Part shown: positions 51,504-60,200 of the stretch, piece after piece
How the letters are laid out: the number at the start of each line of letters is the position of its first letter
How positions within the stretch are numbered: the first letter of the stretch is position 1
From: Catellatospora bangladeshensis
GTDB lineage: Bacteria; Actinomycetota; Actinomycetes; Mycobacteriales; Micromonosporaceae
Direction: 5' to 3'
Length of the DNA: 64,000 nt
Assembly: GCF_016862575.1 (NCBI RefSeq)
Contig: NZ_BONF01000017.1
Coordinates: 124,001 to 188,000, forward strand
Notes under the pieces: generated by a model
The model's input: only the letters and a program-made list of their open reading frames with translations
What the model was told of the DNA's origin: nothing
The model's database searches: none
Position numbers and translations under genes: made by a program

Positions 51504-54150
51504 GGAGCCGGCCTGCGGGGTGGGTGGTCAGACTGGTGAGCAGTTCGTGGGCCAGCTGGGCGGTGCTGTCGGACATTTCGAGCCCTGCCTGGTGCAGGTC
51601 GCGGGTTAGCACGGCTAGGCGGTGCCCGACGGCGTCGGCGTCGCCGTGCGCGGCCGCGGCGCGCATCGCACGTCCGGCGAGCTCCTGCGACAGCGGGTCG
51701 ACGGCGCACGCCGCGTCGAGCAGGGTGCGGGCCTGGTGCGGGTCGGTGTCGGCGTACATGGCCGCGGTCTGTGCGTAGATGCTCAAGGTGCAGCGGCGCA
51801 CACGTTCCTCGTCGACGGTGCTCCACTCGTACAGGCATCCCTGTGCCAGCGGCCCGGTGATCTCGGCGAGCGCGGCGTGCAGGTGTTTGAGCCGGTGCTG
51901 GTCGTCGGGTGCGGCGGCGACCTGGGCGTATTCGTCGGTGATGGTCCACCAGTCGGCGGCGACGATGTCGGGGTTGAGCCGGTAGCGGCCGCCGGTGTTG
52001 ACGACTGGTTCGAGGCGGCTGCCGTCGTGGCTGGGTCCGGCGACGGTGCGGATGACGCGGCGCAGGTTCGCCAGGTTGGTGGACAGGCGCTCGCTGGCCC
52101 GGGTGACGGTCGCGTCGGGGTAGATCGCTTCGAGGATGTCGGCGATGGGGGCGCCGTCGCGGTGCATGACGAGGTAGACCATGAGTTCGGTGGCGGCGGT
52201 GCGCAGCCTGGGTGCCGGTTTTCCTGCTTGGTCGAGAACGGCGGGGGTGCCGAGCACTCTGAGGCGGACGGGCGGCTGGTGGCCGTGTTCGGCGCGGCTC
52301 GGCGGCCGGGCGGGCGGTCCTGGTGCGGCGGCAGCCGGGGGCGTGGTCGCGGGCTGGTGGGGTGCGGGGTGGTCGCCGTGGGCTTCGCGCAGTACTGCGA
52401 GGGCTTGTGTGGCGGTGGCGGTGTCCAGGACTGCGAGGCGGTGTGCGGTGGTGTCGGTGGTGCCGTCGGCGGCGACTTCGAGGGTGGTGCCGCGGGGCCA
52501 TTCGCCGATGATGACGGTGCCGATGCCGACGGATTCGCCGAGGGCGACGGCGGTGGCAAGGCGTGTGTGCCAGCGCGGGTCGGGGGTTCCGGCGATGAGC
52601 AGCAGTTGCGGCAGCGGTTCGGTGTAGGCGTCGGGGTTGTGCAGGTCGGCGGCTTCGGTGGTCTGGGCGTCGGCGATGATCCGCGACCGGCGGATGATCT
52701 CTTCTTCGAGGTGGGCGACGGCTTCGCCGATGGTTTCGGTGACGTGCAGGCGCCGGATGGGGGTCACCAATTGCGAGCCTGGGCCTAGGAGCATGTGGAG
52801 GGTGTCGGTCGGCATGACGGCCTGGCCTTGGGCGTCGGGGTCGCCGTGGTGGCCGGAGGACAGGGTCGCCACGAGCATGCCGCGGGCTGCGTCCAGCGCG
52901 CCCGGCCCGACCAGTCCCAGTCCCGCGGTCAGTGGCAGGTCACCGGCTCCTGCGAGTTCGGCGCCTGTCGGCCCGCTGGCGGGTGTACCTGTGTCGGGGG
53001 CATCGGCGGGTGGCCGCCTGCGTAGCGCCTGACGGATCAGGATCAGCCACGTCGGCTGCTCGGGTGGCGGCGGTACCGCGGCCAGGTCGACGGCGGCCTG
53101 CGGGACGTAGTAGGCGCGGCGGCGCCGCCACACCAGCGCGGCGGCGGCAGCGAGCGCCGCGGCGAGCCCGACGGGCGTCCAGCCGCCCGGCAGGGGGATG
53201 CCGTCCTCGGCGCGGCCGGCGGCCGGTTCCGCTTCGGCTGCCTTCGAAGGCTGGCGGTGCTGCGGGGTGCGGTGCGCGGTCTGCTGTGTGGTGCCGGCCG
53301 CGGGCGGGCTAGGCATCGGTGATGGTGCTGGAGCGACGTCGGCGGGTGCGGCCGGGGCGGCGGCAGGCGCTCGCTGTGGGACCCGATCGTGGGCCGGTGC
53401 TGGTGGCGCCGGTGCATGTGCGGCGGTCGGGGGCTTGGCGTCGTCGGGTAGCCGCAGGTCCCATCTCGGGTAGATGAGGTCGCAGTCGCGTAGTGTGCCG
53501 CCGGCCTTCGGGAAGTGGCGGTGGAGGTTGAGTTCGCAGATCTCGGGCCACCGGTCCGGGTCGCCTAGCCACCCCCCGGCGATCTTGGACATGGTGTCGT
53601 TGGGGCGGACGATGACGTGGTAGCGGTGTCCGCGCACGACGAAGCGGACGCCGGTGTCCTTGCCGCCGGCGGCGATGGTCCCTGGCGCCGGCGGGGCGGC
53701 CGTCGGGCGTGTGGCCGCCTGCCCGGCGGGAGGTTCCATGGCCGTGGCGTGGGTTGCCGTGGCTGCAGGCGGTGCTCCTCCGGCGGGAGGTGCGGCCAGG
53801 GCCTGGGCGGGGGCGGCGAGGACACCGGCGATGAGCAGCCCCGCCAGCGCCCGCAGCGGACCCCGGCTGTTACCGGCCGGTCCTGGCCGCGGGTTGCGAC
53901 TGCGGTGCAGCGCGGCGATGACGTGGATGGCGAACTGGGCCCAGATGATCCATCCGGCGATCGCGGCGGCGTCGGTGTAGACGGTGTCGGGCAGCGGGCT
54001 GGTCAGCCACTGCCCTACCTCCCCGCCGCTCGGGATGTGGTCGGGCAGCGGCCAGCCGGCGGTGGCGGCGAGCAGTGCCGGCACCCCGATGAGCAGCGCG
54101 AGCAACGCCAGGAGGCTGGCGACGCGGCCTGCCAGGCGTGGGGCGGGCAT
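51496..54150 (-). CDS. Transmembrane LysM plus winged-helix/BTAD regulator of the Tad locus
   Basis: 884 residues. Three N-terminal helices (about 10-32, 62-82, 99-119). An external LysM domain follows (about 176-232: HVIVRPNDTMSKIAGGWLGD and ICELNLHR). After a Pro/Ala-rich spacer comes a fourth helix (about 322-341) ending WRRRR, so what follows is cytoplasmic. The C-terminal 255 residues are a SARP-type winged helix (628-725: RLRVLGTPAVLDQAG and YPDATVTRASERLSTNLANL) and BTAD domain (730-875). This joins peptidoglycan contact outside to transcription control inside. Last gene of the operon; starts 1 nt past the TadG-like stop. Confidence 0.82.
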   Translation of the reverse strand: MPAPRLAGRVASLLALLALLIGVPALLAATAGWPLPDHIPSGGEVGQWLTSPLPDTVYTDAAAIAGWIIWAQFAIHVIAALHRSRNPRPGPAGNSRGPLRALAGLLIAGVLAAPAQALAAPPAGGAPPAATATHATAMEPPAGQAATRPTAAPPAPGTIAAGGKDTGVRFVVRGHRYHVIVRPNDTMSKIAGGWLGDPDRWPEICELNLHRHFPKAGGTLRDCDLIYPRWDLRLPDDAKPPTAAHAPAPPAPAHDRVPQRAPAAAPAAPADVAPAPSPMPSPPAAGTTQQTAHRTPQHRQPSKAAEAEPAAGRAEDGIPLPGGWTPVGLAAALAAAAALVWRRRRAYYVPQAAVDLAAVPPPPEQPTWLILIRQALRRRPPADAPDTGTPASGPTGAELAGAGDLPLTAGLGLVGPGALDAARGMLVATLSSGHHGDPDAQGQAVMPTDTLHMLLGPGSQLVTPIRRLHVTETIGEAVAHLEEEIIRRSRIIADAQTTEAADLHNPDAYTEPLPQLLLIAGTPDPRWHTRLATAVALGESVGIGTVIIGEWPRGTTLEVAADGTTDTTAHRLAVLDTATATQALAVLREAHGDHPAPHQPATTPPAAAAPGPPARPPSRAEHGHQPPVRLRVLGTPAVLDQAGKPAPRLRTAATELMVYLVMHRDGAPIADILEAIYPDATVTRASERLSTNLANLRRVIRTVAGPSHDGSRLEPVVNTGGRYRLNPDIVAADWWTITDEYAQVAAAPDDQHRLKHLHAALAEITGPLAQGCLYEWSTVDEERVRRCTLSIYAQTAAMYADTDPHQARTLLDAACAVDPLSQELAGRAMRAAAAHGDADAVGHRLAVLTRDLHQAGLEMSDSTAQLAHELLTSLTTHPAGRLRP

Positions 54151-54151
54151 G

Positions 54152-54580
54152 TCAGGGGCCTCCGATCGGGTCGGCGGTGTATGGCTGTGCCGCCGCGGTC
54201 GCGGTCACGGTGACTTGACCCCCGAGGCCGAACACGGTGAGCAGTGGCACGGACTGTCTGCTGGTTGCGGTGACGGTGATCCGGTTGCCGGTGACTGTCG
54301 CGGTTCCGGTGGCACCGGCGGCGGCGAGGTGCGCCTCGGCTGCGGTGCTGGCTAACCCGGGTTGCAGGACGAGGCGTCCGTTCGTGCGGTAGGCGGTGAG
54401 GTCGATGTGCTGGACGCCGGCGCGGGCGGCTTCGGCCGCGAGGCCGGCTGCGCGGACTCGGGCGGCTTGGACCTGCGCGAGTGCTACCACGGTGAGTGCG
54501 AGGGCCACGGCCAGGACGCTCATGGTGGCGGTCCACGCCGCTATCGCACCCCGGTCTCGGCGGCTGCAGCGGCGCGTCAT
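54152..54580 (-). CDS. TadG-like pilus-associated protein
   Basis: 142 residues. RRDRGAIAAWTATMSVLAVA followed by LALTVVALAQVQA is the TadG-type N-terminal helix with a prepilin-like D-R-G-A motif. AARAGVQHIDLTAYR is also typical. The rest is a small β-rich extracellular domain. Overlaps the TadE-like gene stop (ATGA); minor or structural pseudopilin of the Flp pilus. Confidence 0.72.
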   Translation of the reverse strand: MTRRCSRRDRGAIAAWTATMSVLAVALALTVVALAQVQAARVRAAGLAAEAARAGVQHIDLTAYRTNGRLVLQPGLASTAAEAHLAAAGATGTATVTGNRITVTATSRQSVPLLTVFGLGGQVTVTATAAAQPYTADPIGGP

Positions 54581-55059
54581 GGAGTGGGCTCCTGTCGCCA
54601 GCGGTCGATGGGGCTGGTGGCGCTCTGCCGGGTGGTGATCTGTGCGGGCAGGCCGATGCCGGTCAGGTGGTGCAGGTCGGCGGTGCAGGCGACGGTGACG
54701 GTGACGGCACCGCCTCTGGCGAAGCGGCTGGTGTCGACGGTGACGGCGATGCTCTGGCACAGCCCGGCCAGCGCGGTCGTGGCGCTGTCGTGTGCGGCAT
54801 CGCCGGCCAGGCCGGGAGTGCGTTGCGCGGCGGCGGCGCGGGCGGCGGCCGATGCAGCCGAGGTGACGTCGATGTGGGCGGCTCCCGCGCGCAGGCACAC
54901 GAGGATCAGCAGGACTCCTACCAGCAGTATCGGGACTGCCAGCGCGAGTTCGACCGCGGTCGAGCCCTCGTCGGCGATACGCCGGCCCGCGGGCGGTGGT
55001 GTCGCACTGGGTCGCTGGGCGGTAGTGGTGTGCGGCCGCTGTCGGGCTGCCCCGTGCAT
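54577..55059 (-). CDS. TadE-like pseudopilin
   Basis: 160 residues. After a polar N-terminus, DEGSTAVELALAVPILLVGV carries the TadE signature: Gly then Glu five residues into a hydrophobic helix. The helix is followed by a region with AASAAARAAAA and two Cys in the C-terminal domain. Minor pilin of the Tad system. Its stop overlaps the TadG-like ATG. Confidence 0.8.
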   Translation of the reverse strand: MHGAARQRPHTTTAQRPSATPPPAGRRIADEGSTAVELALAVPILLVGVLLILVCLRAGAAHIDVTSAASAAARAAAAQRTPGLAGDAAHDSATTALAGLCQSIAVTVDTSRFARGGAVTVTVACTADLHHLTGIGLPAQITTRQSATSPIDRWRQEPTP

Positions 55060-55080
55060 GGGTCACCTCCTTGGGTCGGG

Positions 55081-55452
55081 TCAGGGCTGGGGTGACCAGC
55101 GTTCGGTCGAGCCGCTGGCCGTGTACGCCACGGGCAGGACACCTACGGGCGTGGGGATGGTCGCGGTGACCGTGGCGGTGGTGGCCTGGGCGTCTTTCGT
55201 GACGGTGACGTGGATGCCGGTGGCGGCGCCGCCGAGGTCGTCCATCTGCTGCCAGGCAGCGGACTGCGCGGCGGTGGGGTCGCCACCGATGACCCGGGCG
55301 CTGTTGACGGCGGCCTGTGCGGCGGCGCGGGCGGCGTATGAAGCCTGCGCCCAGGCGAAGCCGTAGCCGACGGCGGCCAGCAGCAGTATGAGGATCGGGG
55401 CGGCGACTGCCCATTCGACGGCGGCGGCGCCGCGGTCGGGTCGGTGGCGCAT
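55081..55452 (-). CDS. TadE-like pseudopilin
   Basis: 123 residues. DRGAAAVEWAVAAPILILLL is the TadE helix with Glu13, followed by ARAAAQAAVNSAR and a small β domain. ATG 55452 overlaps the stop of the Flp pilin gene (TGATG). With the neighbouring TadE-like protein it probably initiates or decorates the pilus. Confidence 0.82.
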   Translation of the reverse strand: MRHRPDRGAAAVEWAVAAPILILLLAAVGYGFAWAQASYAARAAAQAAVNSARVIGGDPTAAQSAAWQQMDDLGGAATGIHVTVTKDAQATTATVTATIPTPVGVLPVAYTASGSTERWSPQP

Positions 55453-55625
55453 CAGAAGCCCCAGCTGTCGAGGACCGCTTCCACTCTGGTGCGGTAGGCG
55501 ATCATCACGATGAGGACGAGGGCGGCGGCCAGTCCGATCGCGATCGCGTACTCGGTCGAGAACGCGCCCCGGTCGCTTGCTGCCGTACGGCGGGCACGGG
55601 TGGCCGGTGTCGTGGCGGGCTTCAT
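55452..55625 (-). CDS. Flp-type major pilin (57 residues)
   Basis: ATG 55625 encodes 57 residues: a basic leader (MKPATTPATRARRTAAS), then DRG-AFSTEYAIAIGLAAAL and VLIVMIAYRTRVEAVLDSWGF. The Gly followed by a hydrophobic helix with Glu at position 5 is the prepilin peptidase motif of type IVb/Flp pilins. Its size and place directly after tadC fit the major pilin. It ends by overlapping the next ATG. Confidence 0.78.
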   Translation of the reverse strand: MKPATTPATRARRTAASDRGAFSTEYAIAIGLAAALVLIVMIAYRTRVEAVLDSWGF

Positions 55626-55635
55626 CGCGGTCTCC

Positions 55636-56484
55636 TCAGAGGGTGTCGAATGCGGCGGTGATCAGGAAGACGGCCAGCAGCCCGGACAGCAGCATCAGCG
55701 GGGCGGCCATCCGTTCGGTGGCGGATGCAGCGCGGGTCTCGGTATCGGCGGTGATCTTCTGGGCGAGGGTGTCGGCGCGGGCGGTGATCGCCGTCCGGAT
55801 GCGGGTGCCTTCGCCGGAGGCCAGGCGCAGACTGGTCGCCAACTGCCGCAGCGCCGGGACGTGCAGCCGTGTGCCGAGCTCGTCGACGGGCTGCCACAGC
55901 GGCAACTGCCCGGCTCTGGCGGTGGCCAGCGCCACACGGATGCGGTCGGCTGCCCAGCCGGTGCACACCGATGCCGCATCCCGCATCGCCTGCTCCACCC
56001 CGGCGCCCGCGGCAAGCGCCGGGGCGACGAGGTCCAGCATCGTCGACAGGGTGTGCTCCGTCAGCAGCCTCCGGGCCGCTGCGGTGCGCCTCACCCGCAG
56101 GTCCGGTATCAGGTATCCGGCTGCCGCGCAGGCCAGGCTCATCCACGTGGGCAGCACAAGGCCCGGGCCTGCGCCTACGAGGCCGAGTAGGGTGAACAGG
56201 CCCGCGGGTGCGGCCAGGCCGATGGTGGCGTAGGTGAGCTGCGCGGCGACGTGGGCGGCCGGGTCCGTCTCGCATACCGCCAGATCTGCCAGCAGCCGCG
56301 CCGGCGGCAGCCCCCGCTGCTGCAGCGCCTGCACCAGCCTGGCCCGGCGGCCCGGCAGCGGCGTGCCGATCCGGGGGCGGTCCAGTGCGGCGGCCAGCGG
56401 CCTGCGGGGCGGGAACAGGCCCCAGGCGATGACGGCAAGGCCCGCGCCGACCCCGGCTCCCGCGAGCGCGATGTGCCCGATCAC
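55636..56484 (-). CDS. tadC: TadC-like pilus assembly membrane protein
   Basis: 282 residues from GTG 56484 (GTGA overlap with tadB). GspF/T2SSF-type domain with membrane helices at both ends and in the middle; TMLDLVAPALAAGAGVEQAM, then RIRTAITARADTLAQ and the final helix APLMLLSGLLAVFLITAAF. Inner-membrane platform protein paired with TadB for Flp pilus extrusion. A much longer open frame (to 57558) runs over tadB and is not real. Confidence 0.85.
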   Translation of the reverse strand: MIGHIALAGAGVGAGLAVIAWGLFPPRRPLAAALDRPRIGTPLPGRRARLVQALQQRGLPPARLLADLAVCETDPAAHVAAQLTYATIGLAAPAGLFTLLGLVGAGPGLVLPTWMSLACAAAGYLIPDLRVRRTAAARRLLTEHTLSTMLDLVAPALAAGAGVEQAMRDAASVCTGWAADRIRVALATARAGQLPLWQPVDELGTRLHVPALRQLATSLRLASGEGTRIRTAITARADTLAQKITADTETRAASATERMAAPLMLLSGLLAVFLITAAFDTL

Positions 56485-57389
56485 GGCCGGCTCGCCCAGG
56501 CCGGGTTCCGCCACTGCGGCGCCGCCGCCGGTGTGGCCGGGGTCGTGGTGGTGAGGATGCGCGGCATGTCGGCGATCGCCGCCAGCCGGTGCATCCACCA
56601 CAGGCATCCCCCGGCGGCGGCGCCCATCAGCGCCAGGCGCAACTGGCCGCCGGCGGTGGCGTACCCGGCGAGGAAGTCCGCGGCCAGCAGCTGCAACCCG
56701 GCGACGACCGCGACGATGACGGCGGTGACGATCCGGGCCGCCGAGCGGCTGCGGGCCCGAGCTGCTGCGATGCGCATCCGGGCCGCGGCCTGCCGTCGCG
56801 CGGTGACCGCGACGGCGTCGAGGCTGCCGGCGATGTCCCGCGCCGGGCGCGTCGCCGCATACAGCAGCACGGCCGTGACCAGGTCGACCGTCGGGTCGGC
56901 GAGGTCGTCGGCGAACTCGCGCAGCACCTGGTGCAGCGGCAGGCCTCGGCGCAGCTGAACAGCCAGGGCGGTCAGCTGCGGGGCGAGCGCGGTCGGGGCG
57001 GTCTGCGCGGTCTGCATGACGGCCTGATCGAGGCCCCGGGCGGCGCGCATCGTCCCGGCGAGGTCCTCGGCCCAGGACGCGACGGCTTCCATCCGCGCCA
57101 GGCGCTGCTCGTGGGCGCGGTCGCGGCCCAGCGCCCGCGGCAGGGTCAGCGCGGCGACCGCGGCCAGCAGCCCGCCGACCGGCCAGCCCGTCAGCACGGC
57201 CACGACCAGCCCGCAGACGGCGGCCGCCACCGCCCGGGCCGTGGTCACCCCGGTCCGGTCCAGCAGCCGCCTCTCGCGCGCCACCTCCCGAGTGGACCGG
57301 GGCAGGCGGGTCCGCAGGGCCGTGACCACAAGCCAGATCCCGGCGGCGAAACCCGCCGCGGACAGCATTGCCAGCGCTTGCATGCTCAC
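56481..57389 (-). CDS. tadB: TadB-like pilus assembly membrane protein
   Basis: 302 residues from GTG 57389 (overlaps the tadA stop; 57392 is one codon longer). N-terminal helix, two central helices (about 55-90), then the T2SSF domain with EDLAGTMRAARGLDQAVMQT and RRGLPLHQVLREFADDLADP, and C-terminal helices. It forms the inner-membrane platform with TadC. Its stop overlaps the tadC GTG. Confidence 0.85.
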   Translation of the reverse strand: MSMQALAMLSAAGFAAGIWLVVTALRTRLPRSTREVARERRLLDRTGVTTARAVAAAVCGLVVAVLTGWPVGGLLAAVAALTLPRALGRDRAHEQRLARMEAVASWAEDLAGTMRAARGLDQAVMQTAQTAPTALAPQLTALAVQLRRGLPLHQVLREFADDLADPTVDLVTAVLLYAATRPARDIAGSLDAVAVTARRQAAARMRIAAARARSRSAARIVTAVIVAVVAGLQLLAADFLAGYATAGGQLRLALMGAAAGGCLWWMHRLAAIADMPRILTTTTPATPAAAPQWRNPAWASRP

Positions 57390-58717
57390 CACCGGCCGGT
57401 GGTGTCCAGGACAGCAGGGTCCATGCCCGCGGCGACGAGGTCGGCGGCGGTGGCGGCCCGCAGCGGAGCGGCCGCCACCGCACGCCGGTCCGGGCCTGGG
57501 GCGTAGACCTCGTTGGTGTAGACGTCACGGCCGTCGGCGTGCAGCACCTCCCGCACACTCGACACCACCCGGGTTCCGTCCGGCGCGAACGCCAGGTGCA
57601 CGATGAAGTGCACGGCGCCCGCGGTGAGCATCGCCGTCGATTCGAAACTCAGCCGCTCCGGCGCCTGTGCCGCGTACGTCATCAGGCGGGTGATCGCCTG
57701 CCCGGAGCTGGACGCGTGGATCGTGGCAAGCGACCCGTCGTTGCCCTGCGACATGGCGTTGAGCAGCGGCAGGACCTCGCTGCCGCGGGCCTCGCCGACG
57801 ATGACCCGGTCCGGTGCCATCCGCAGCGCCCACCGCACCAGCTCCGCCTGGTCGACCGCGCCCCGGCCCTCGAGGTTCGGTTCCCGCGCCTGCAGTGCGA
57901 CGCAGTCCGGGTGGTCGGGGTCGCCGTCCAGGCCCAGTTCGTAGGTGTCCTCGATCGTGATGATCCGCTCCCGGGCCGGGATCGCCCTGGCCATCGCGCG
58001 CAGCAGGGTGGTCTTGCCGGTGTCGGTGCCTCCGGCGATGACCACGTTGCGGCGGGCGGCGACGACCGCGGCCAGCAGCCGCGCGAGGGGAACGCTCATC
58101 GCGCCACGGGCGACGAGGTCGTCGAGACTGACGCGCAGCAGCTGGTGGCGGCGGATCGACAGCGACGGCCGCTGCGCCAGGGCCTGCACCGCGAACAGCC
58201 GCGCCCCGCCGGGCAGTTGCAGCGACAGCCGCGGCTGGGCGAAGTCCCACCGCCGCTCCTCCCCCGCACCCTCACGGCCGGCGGCAAGCAGCCGGATCGT
58301 CTCGATCAGCTCGGCGTCGCTGGCGGCGACCGGCGGCGCCTGCGCCTTGCTGCCGTCGGTGCGCCGCACCCACACCTGGTCGGCGCCGTTGGCGAAGATG
58401 TTGGTGATCTGCGGGTCGTCCAGCAGCAGCTGCAGCCCACCGGCCGGGGTCAGCAGCCGGATCGCCTGTGCCTTGGCCGCTGCGATCAGCGGCGCGGCAG
58501 GCAGCGCCCGGCCATGTTCCAGGGCGTCGGCGCCGAGGTCGTCGATCGCCGTGTCCAGCAGCCGGCCCAGCCGCGCAGCCCACTGCTCGGCGGGCAGGCC
58601 GTCGAGTTCGGCCAGGCGCGGTCGGAGGCGTTCGCGCAGCTGCCGGGCTAGCATCAGCTGCCCGCCGTCAGAATGCGCGCTCGCGGTGGTGGTCAGGTCA
58701 CGGGCAGGATGCGCCAC
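57386..58717 (-). CDS. tadA: TadA/CpaF secretion ATPase
   Basis: 443 residues. GspE-type hexameric ATPase with an N-terminal domain (ITNIFANGADQVWV), Walker A GGTDTGKTT (229-237), Asp box IITIEDTYEL, Walker B RMAPDRVIVGEARGSE, and the His box ATIHASSSGQAI. It powers pilin polymerisation in the cytoplasm. It is encoded between the TadZ-like and tadB genes and overlaps both (58693 and 57389). Confidence 0.93.
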   Translation of the reverse strand: MAHPARDLTTTASAHSDGGQLMLARQLRERLRPRLAELDGLPAEQWAARLGRLLDTAIDDLGADALEHGRALPAAPLIAAAKAQAIRLLTPAGGLQLLLDDPQITNIFANGADQVWVRRTDGSKAQAPPVAASDAELIETIRLLAAGREGAGEERRWDFAQPRLSLQLPGGARLFAVQALAQRPSLSIRRHQLLRVSLDDLVARGAMSVPLARLLAAVVAARRNVVIAGGTDTGKTTLLRAMARAIPARERIITIEDTYELGLDGDPDHPDCVALQAREPNLEGRGAVDQAELVRWALRMAPDRVIVGEARGSEVLPLLNAMSQGNDGSLATIHASSSGQAITRLMTYAAQAPERLSFESTAMLTAGAVHFIVHLAFAPDGTRVVSSVREVLHADGRDVYTNEVYAPGPDRRAVAAAPLRAATAADLVAAGMDPAVLDTTGRW

Positions 58718-59526
58718 CGGTCCTCCTCAGTGTCGAAGCCGGCCGCCGGCTCACCGCCGGACGGGGCGAAGGCGGCGGTGCCGGTGGCGGATTCAGGTAC
58801 CTCGTCGAGGTCGTAGGGGCCCGGTTTGACCAGCGGCCCGGCCTCGTGCAGCACCTGGGCCAGCAGCGCGGCCCTGCGGAACAGGCCGAACAGCCGCCAG
58901 TGCCGCGACCACCGCTCGCCGCGCAGCAGCGGCCCGGCGAGCCGGTCGTGCGGGACCTGGCCGAGGTGCGGCATGCCGACGGCGGCGAGGATCTCGCCGC
59001 TGCCGAACGGTCCCCTGCCGACGGTGGCCAGCCAGACCTGCCCGCCGGTCGCGGCCTTGACCGCATCGGCGTGGCCCTGTACGAGCGCGAGCTCGGCCTC
59101 GACGGGGCGGGCGACGATGATGACATGGTCGGCGGCGGCCAGGAACCCGCCGCATGCGCCGCCGCGTTCCAGCCGCCCGACGTCGGCGATGACGACGTCG
59201 GCGGTCGGGATCGCACCCGACCGGTCGGCGGCGACCTGAGCGGCCCGGCCGTTGTCACGGGCCTGCCCGGCGACGACGTCGACACCGATCGGCAGTCGGA
59301 TCGCGTGCTCGCGGGCACGCCAGGCGTTGCCCCGGCGAAGGTCCTGCGCCAGCGACCAGAGGCCGGGCAGTTCGAAGAACTGCCAGTAGGCGCCGATCTG
59401 GCCGCCTGCGGGGTCGGCTTCTAGCAGCACCGGTCCGGGCTGGCCGCCAGGCCACGTCGCCGCGAGCGCTAGCGCGAGGGTGCTGGCGCCGGGTGAGCTT
59501 TTGAGGCTGCCGACGACGACGAGCAT
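58693..59526 (-). CDS. TadZ/CpaE-like MinD-family protein
   Basis: 277 residues from ATG 59526. SIMIBI fold of the ParA/MinD type: MLVVVGSLKSSPGASTLALA, LEADPAGGQIGAYW and VVIADVGRLERGG. The P-loop keeps the early Lys (KSSPGAS) but lacks the usual GK[TS], so ATP hydrolysis may be lost. Actinobacterial TadZ-like proteins often look this way. Likely places the pilus at a cell pole or septum. Coupled at both ends (TGATG with the CpaB-like gene). Confidence 0.78.
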   Translation of the reverse strand: MLVVVGSLKSSPGASTLALALAATWPGGQPGPVLLEADPAGGQIGAYWQFFELPGLWSLAQDLRRGNAWRAREHAIRLPIGVDVVAGQARDNGRAAQVAADRSGAIPTADVVIADVGRLERGGACGGFLAAADHVIIVARPVEAELALVQGHADAVKAATGGQVWLATVGRGPFGSGEILAAVGMPHLGQVPHDRLAGPLLRGERWSRHWRLFGLFRRAALLAQVLHEAGPLVKPGPYDLDEVPESATGTAAFAPSGGEPAAGFDTEEDRWRILPVT

Positions 59527-60200
59527 CAGGCGGCTCCCCACACGATGACGGCCACGTCGGTGCTGCGGGGCACGCCCAGCAGCGGGGCGTCGGCGGCCGC
59601 GACGAGGACGGTGACCACTGACCCGGGCTGCTCGGCGGCGGTCGTCACGGCGACGACGGTGCCGCGGACATGCATCACCGGTGAGGCTGGGCCCGCTGGC
59701 GGAGCTGGTTGCCCGGGCGTCGCGGTGCTGGCGCTTGGCGCGGCGGGCGGCGGTTTGCCCGCTGCGGCGTTGGCGGTGGCGATGATGCTGACCTGTGCGC
59801 CGGGGACGACGCCGGTTGGCAGGTGTGCCTCGCCGACGCCTACGGCGATCAGGGCGCGGCCGGGCGGCGGCCACGTGCTGGGGCCCAGCTGCGACGGGGC
59901 GAGCAGCTGCCCAGCGTGCAGTGGCACCGCCGCCGGGCGGCCGACGACCTTCTCCAGGTCGGTGGCGGGGACGAGGTGCACGCCGCCGTCGGCGCCGACC
60001 ATGACCTGGCGCAGGTCGGCGGCGGTCAGCTCCTGCCCGGCGGGGACGTCGCGGGCGGCGGCCAGCGCGCTGGTCCGGTCGTCGACGCGGCCGTAGACCT
60101 GCAGCGACAGCAGCACGCAGACCGCGATAAGCAGCAACCCGGCGAGCAGGTGCGCGACGGGGAGCCGGCGCGGCGTGATGGCGGGCGGGGTGTGGGTCAT
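59526..60200 (-). CDS. cpaB: SAF-domain CpaB/RcpC-like protein
   Basis: 224 residues. Membrane helix (about 15-35), then a SAF domain: AARDVPAGQELTAADLRQVM and GRPAAVPLHAGQLLAPSQLG, followed by LIAVGVGEAHLPTGVVPGAQ. CpaB/RcpC proteins act in the periplasm or wall with the Flp pilus. ATG 60200 overlaps the upstream stop (ATGA). Confidence 0.85.
   Translation of the reverse strand: MTHTPPAITPRRLPVAHLLAGLLLIAVCVLLSLQVYGRVDDRTSALAAARDVPAGQELTAADLRQVMVGADGGVHLVPATDLEKVVGRPAAVPLHAGQLLAPSQLGPSTWPPPGRALIAVGVGEAHLPTGVVPGAQVSIIATANAAAGKPPPAAPSASTATPGQPAPPAGPASPVMHVRGTVVAVTTAAEQPGSVVTVLVAAADAPLLGVPRSTDVAVIVWGAA

Noticed and set aside
55636-57558. 640-codon minus frame extending the tadC gene upstream
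   Set aside because: The extra part overlaps tadB in another frame; the GTG at 56484 with GTGA coupling is the proper start.
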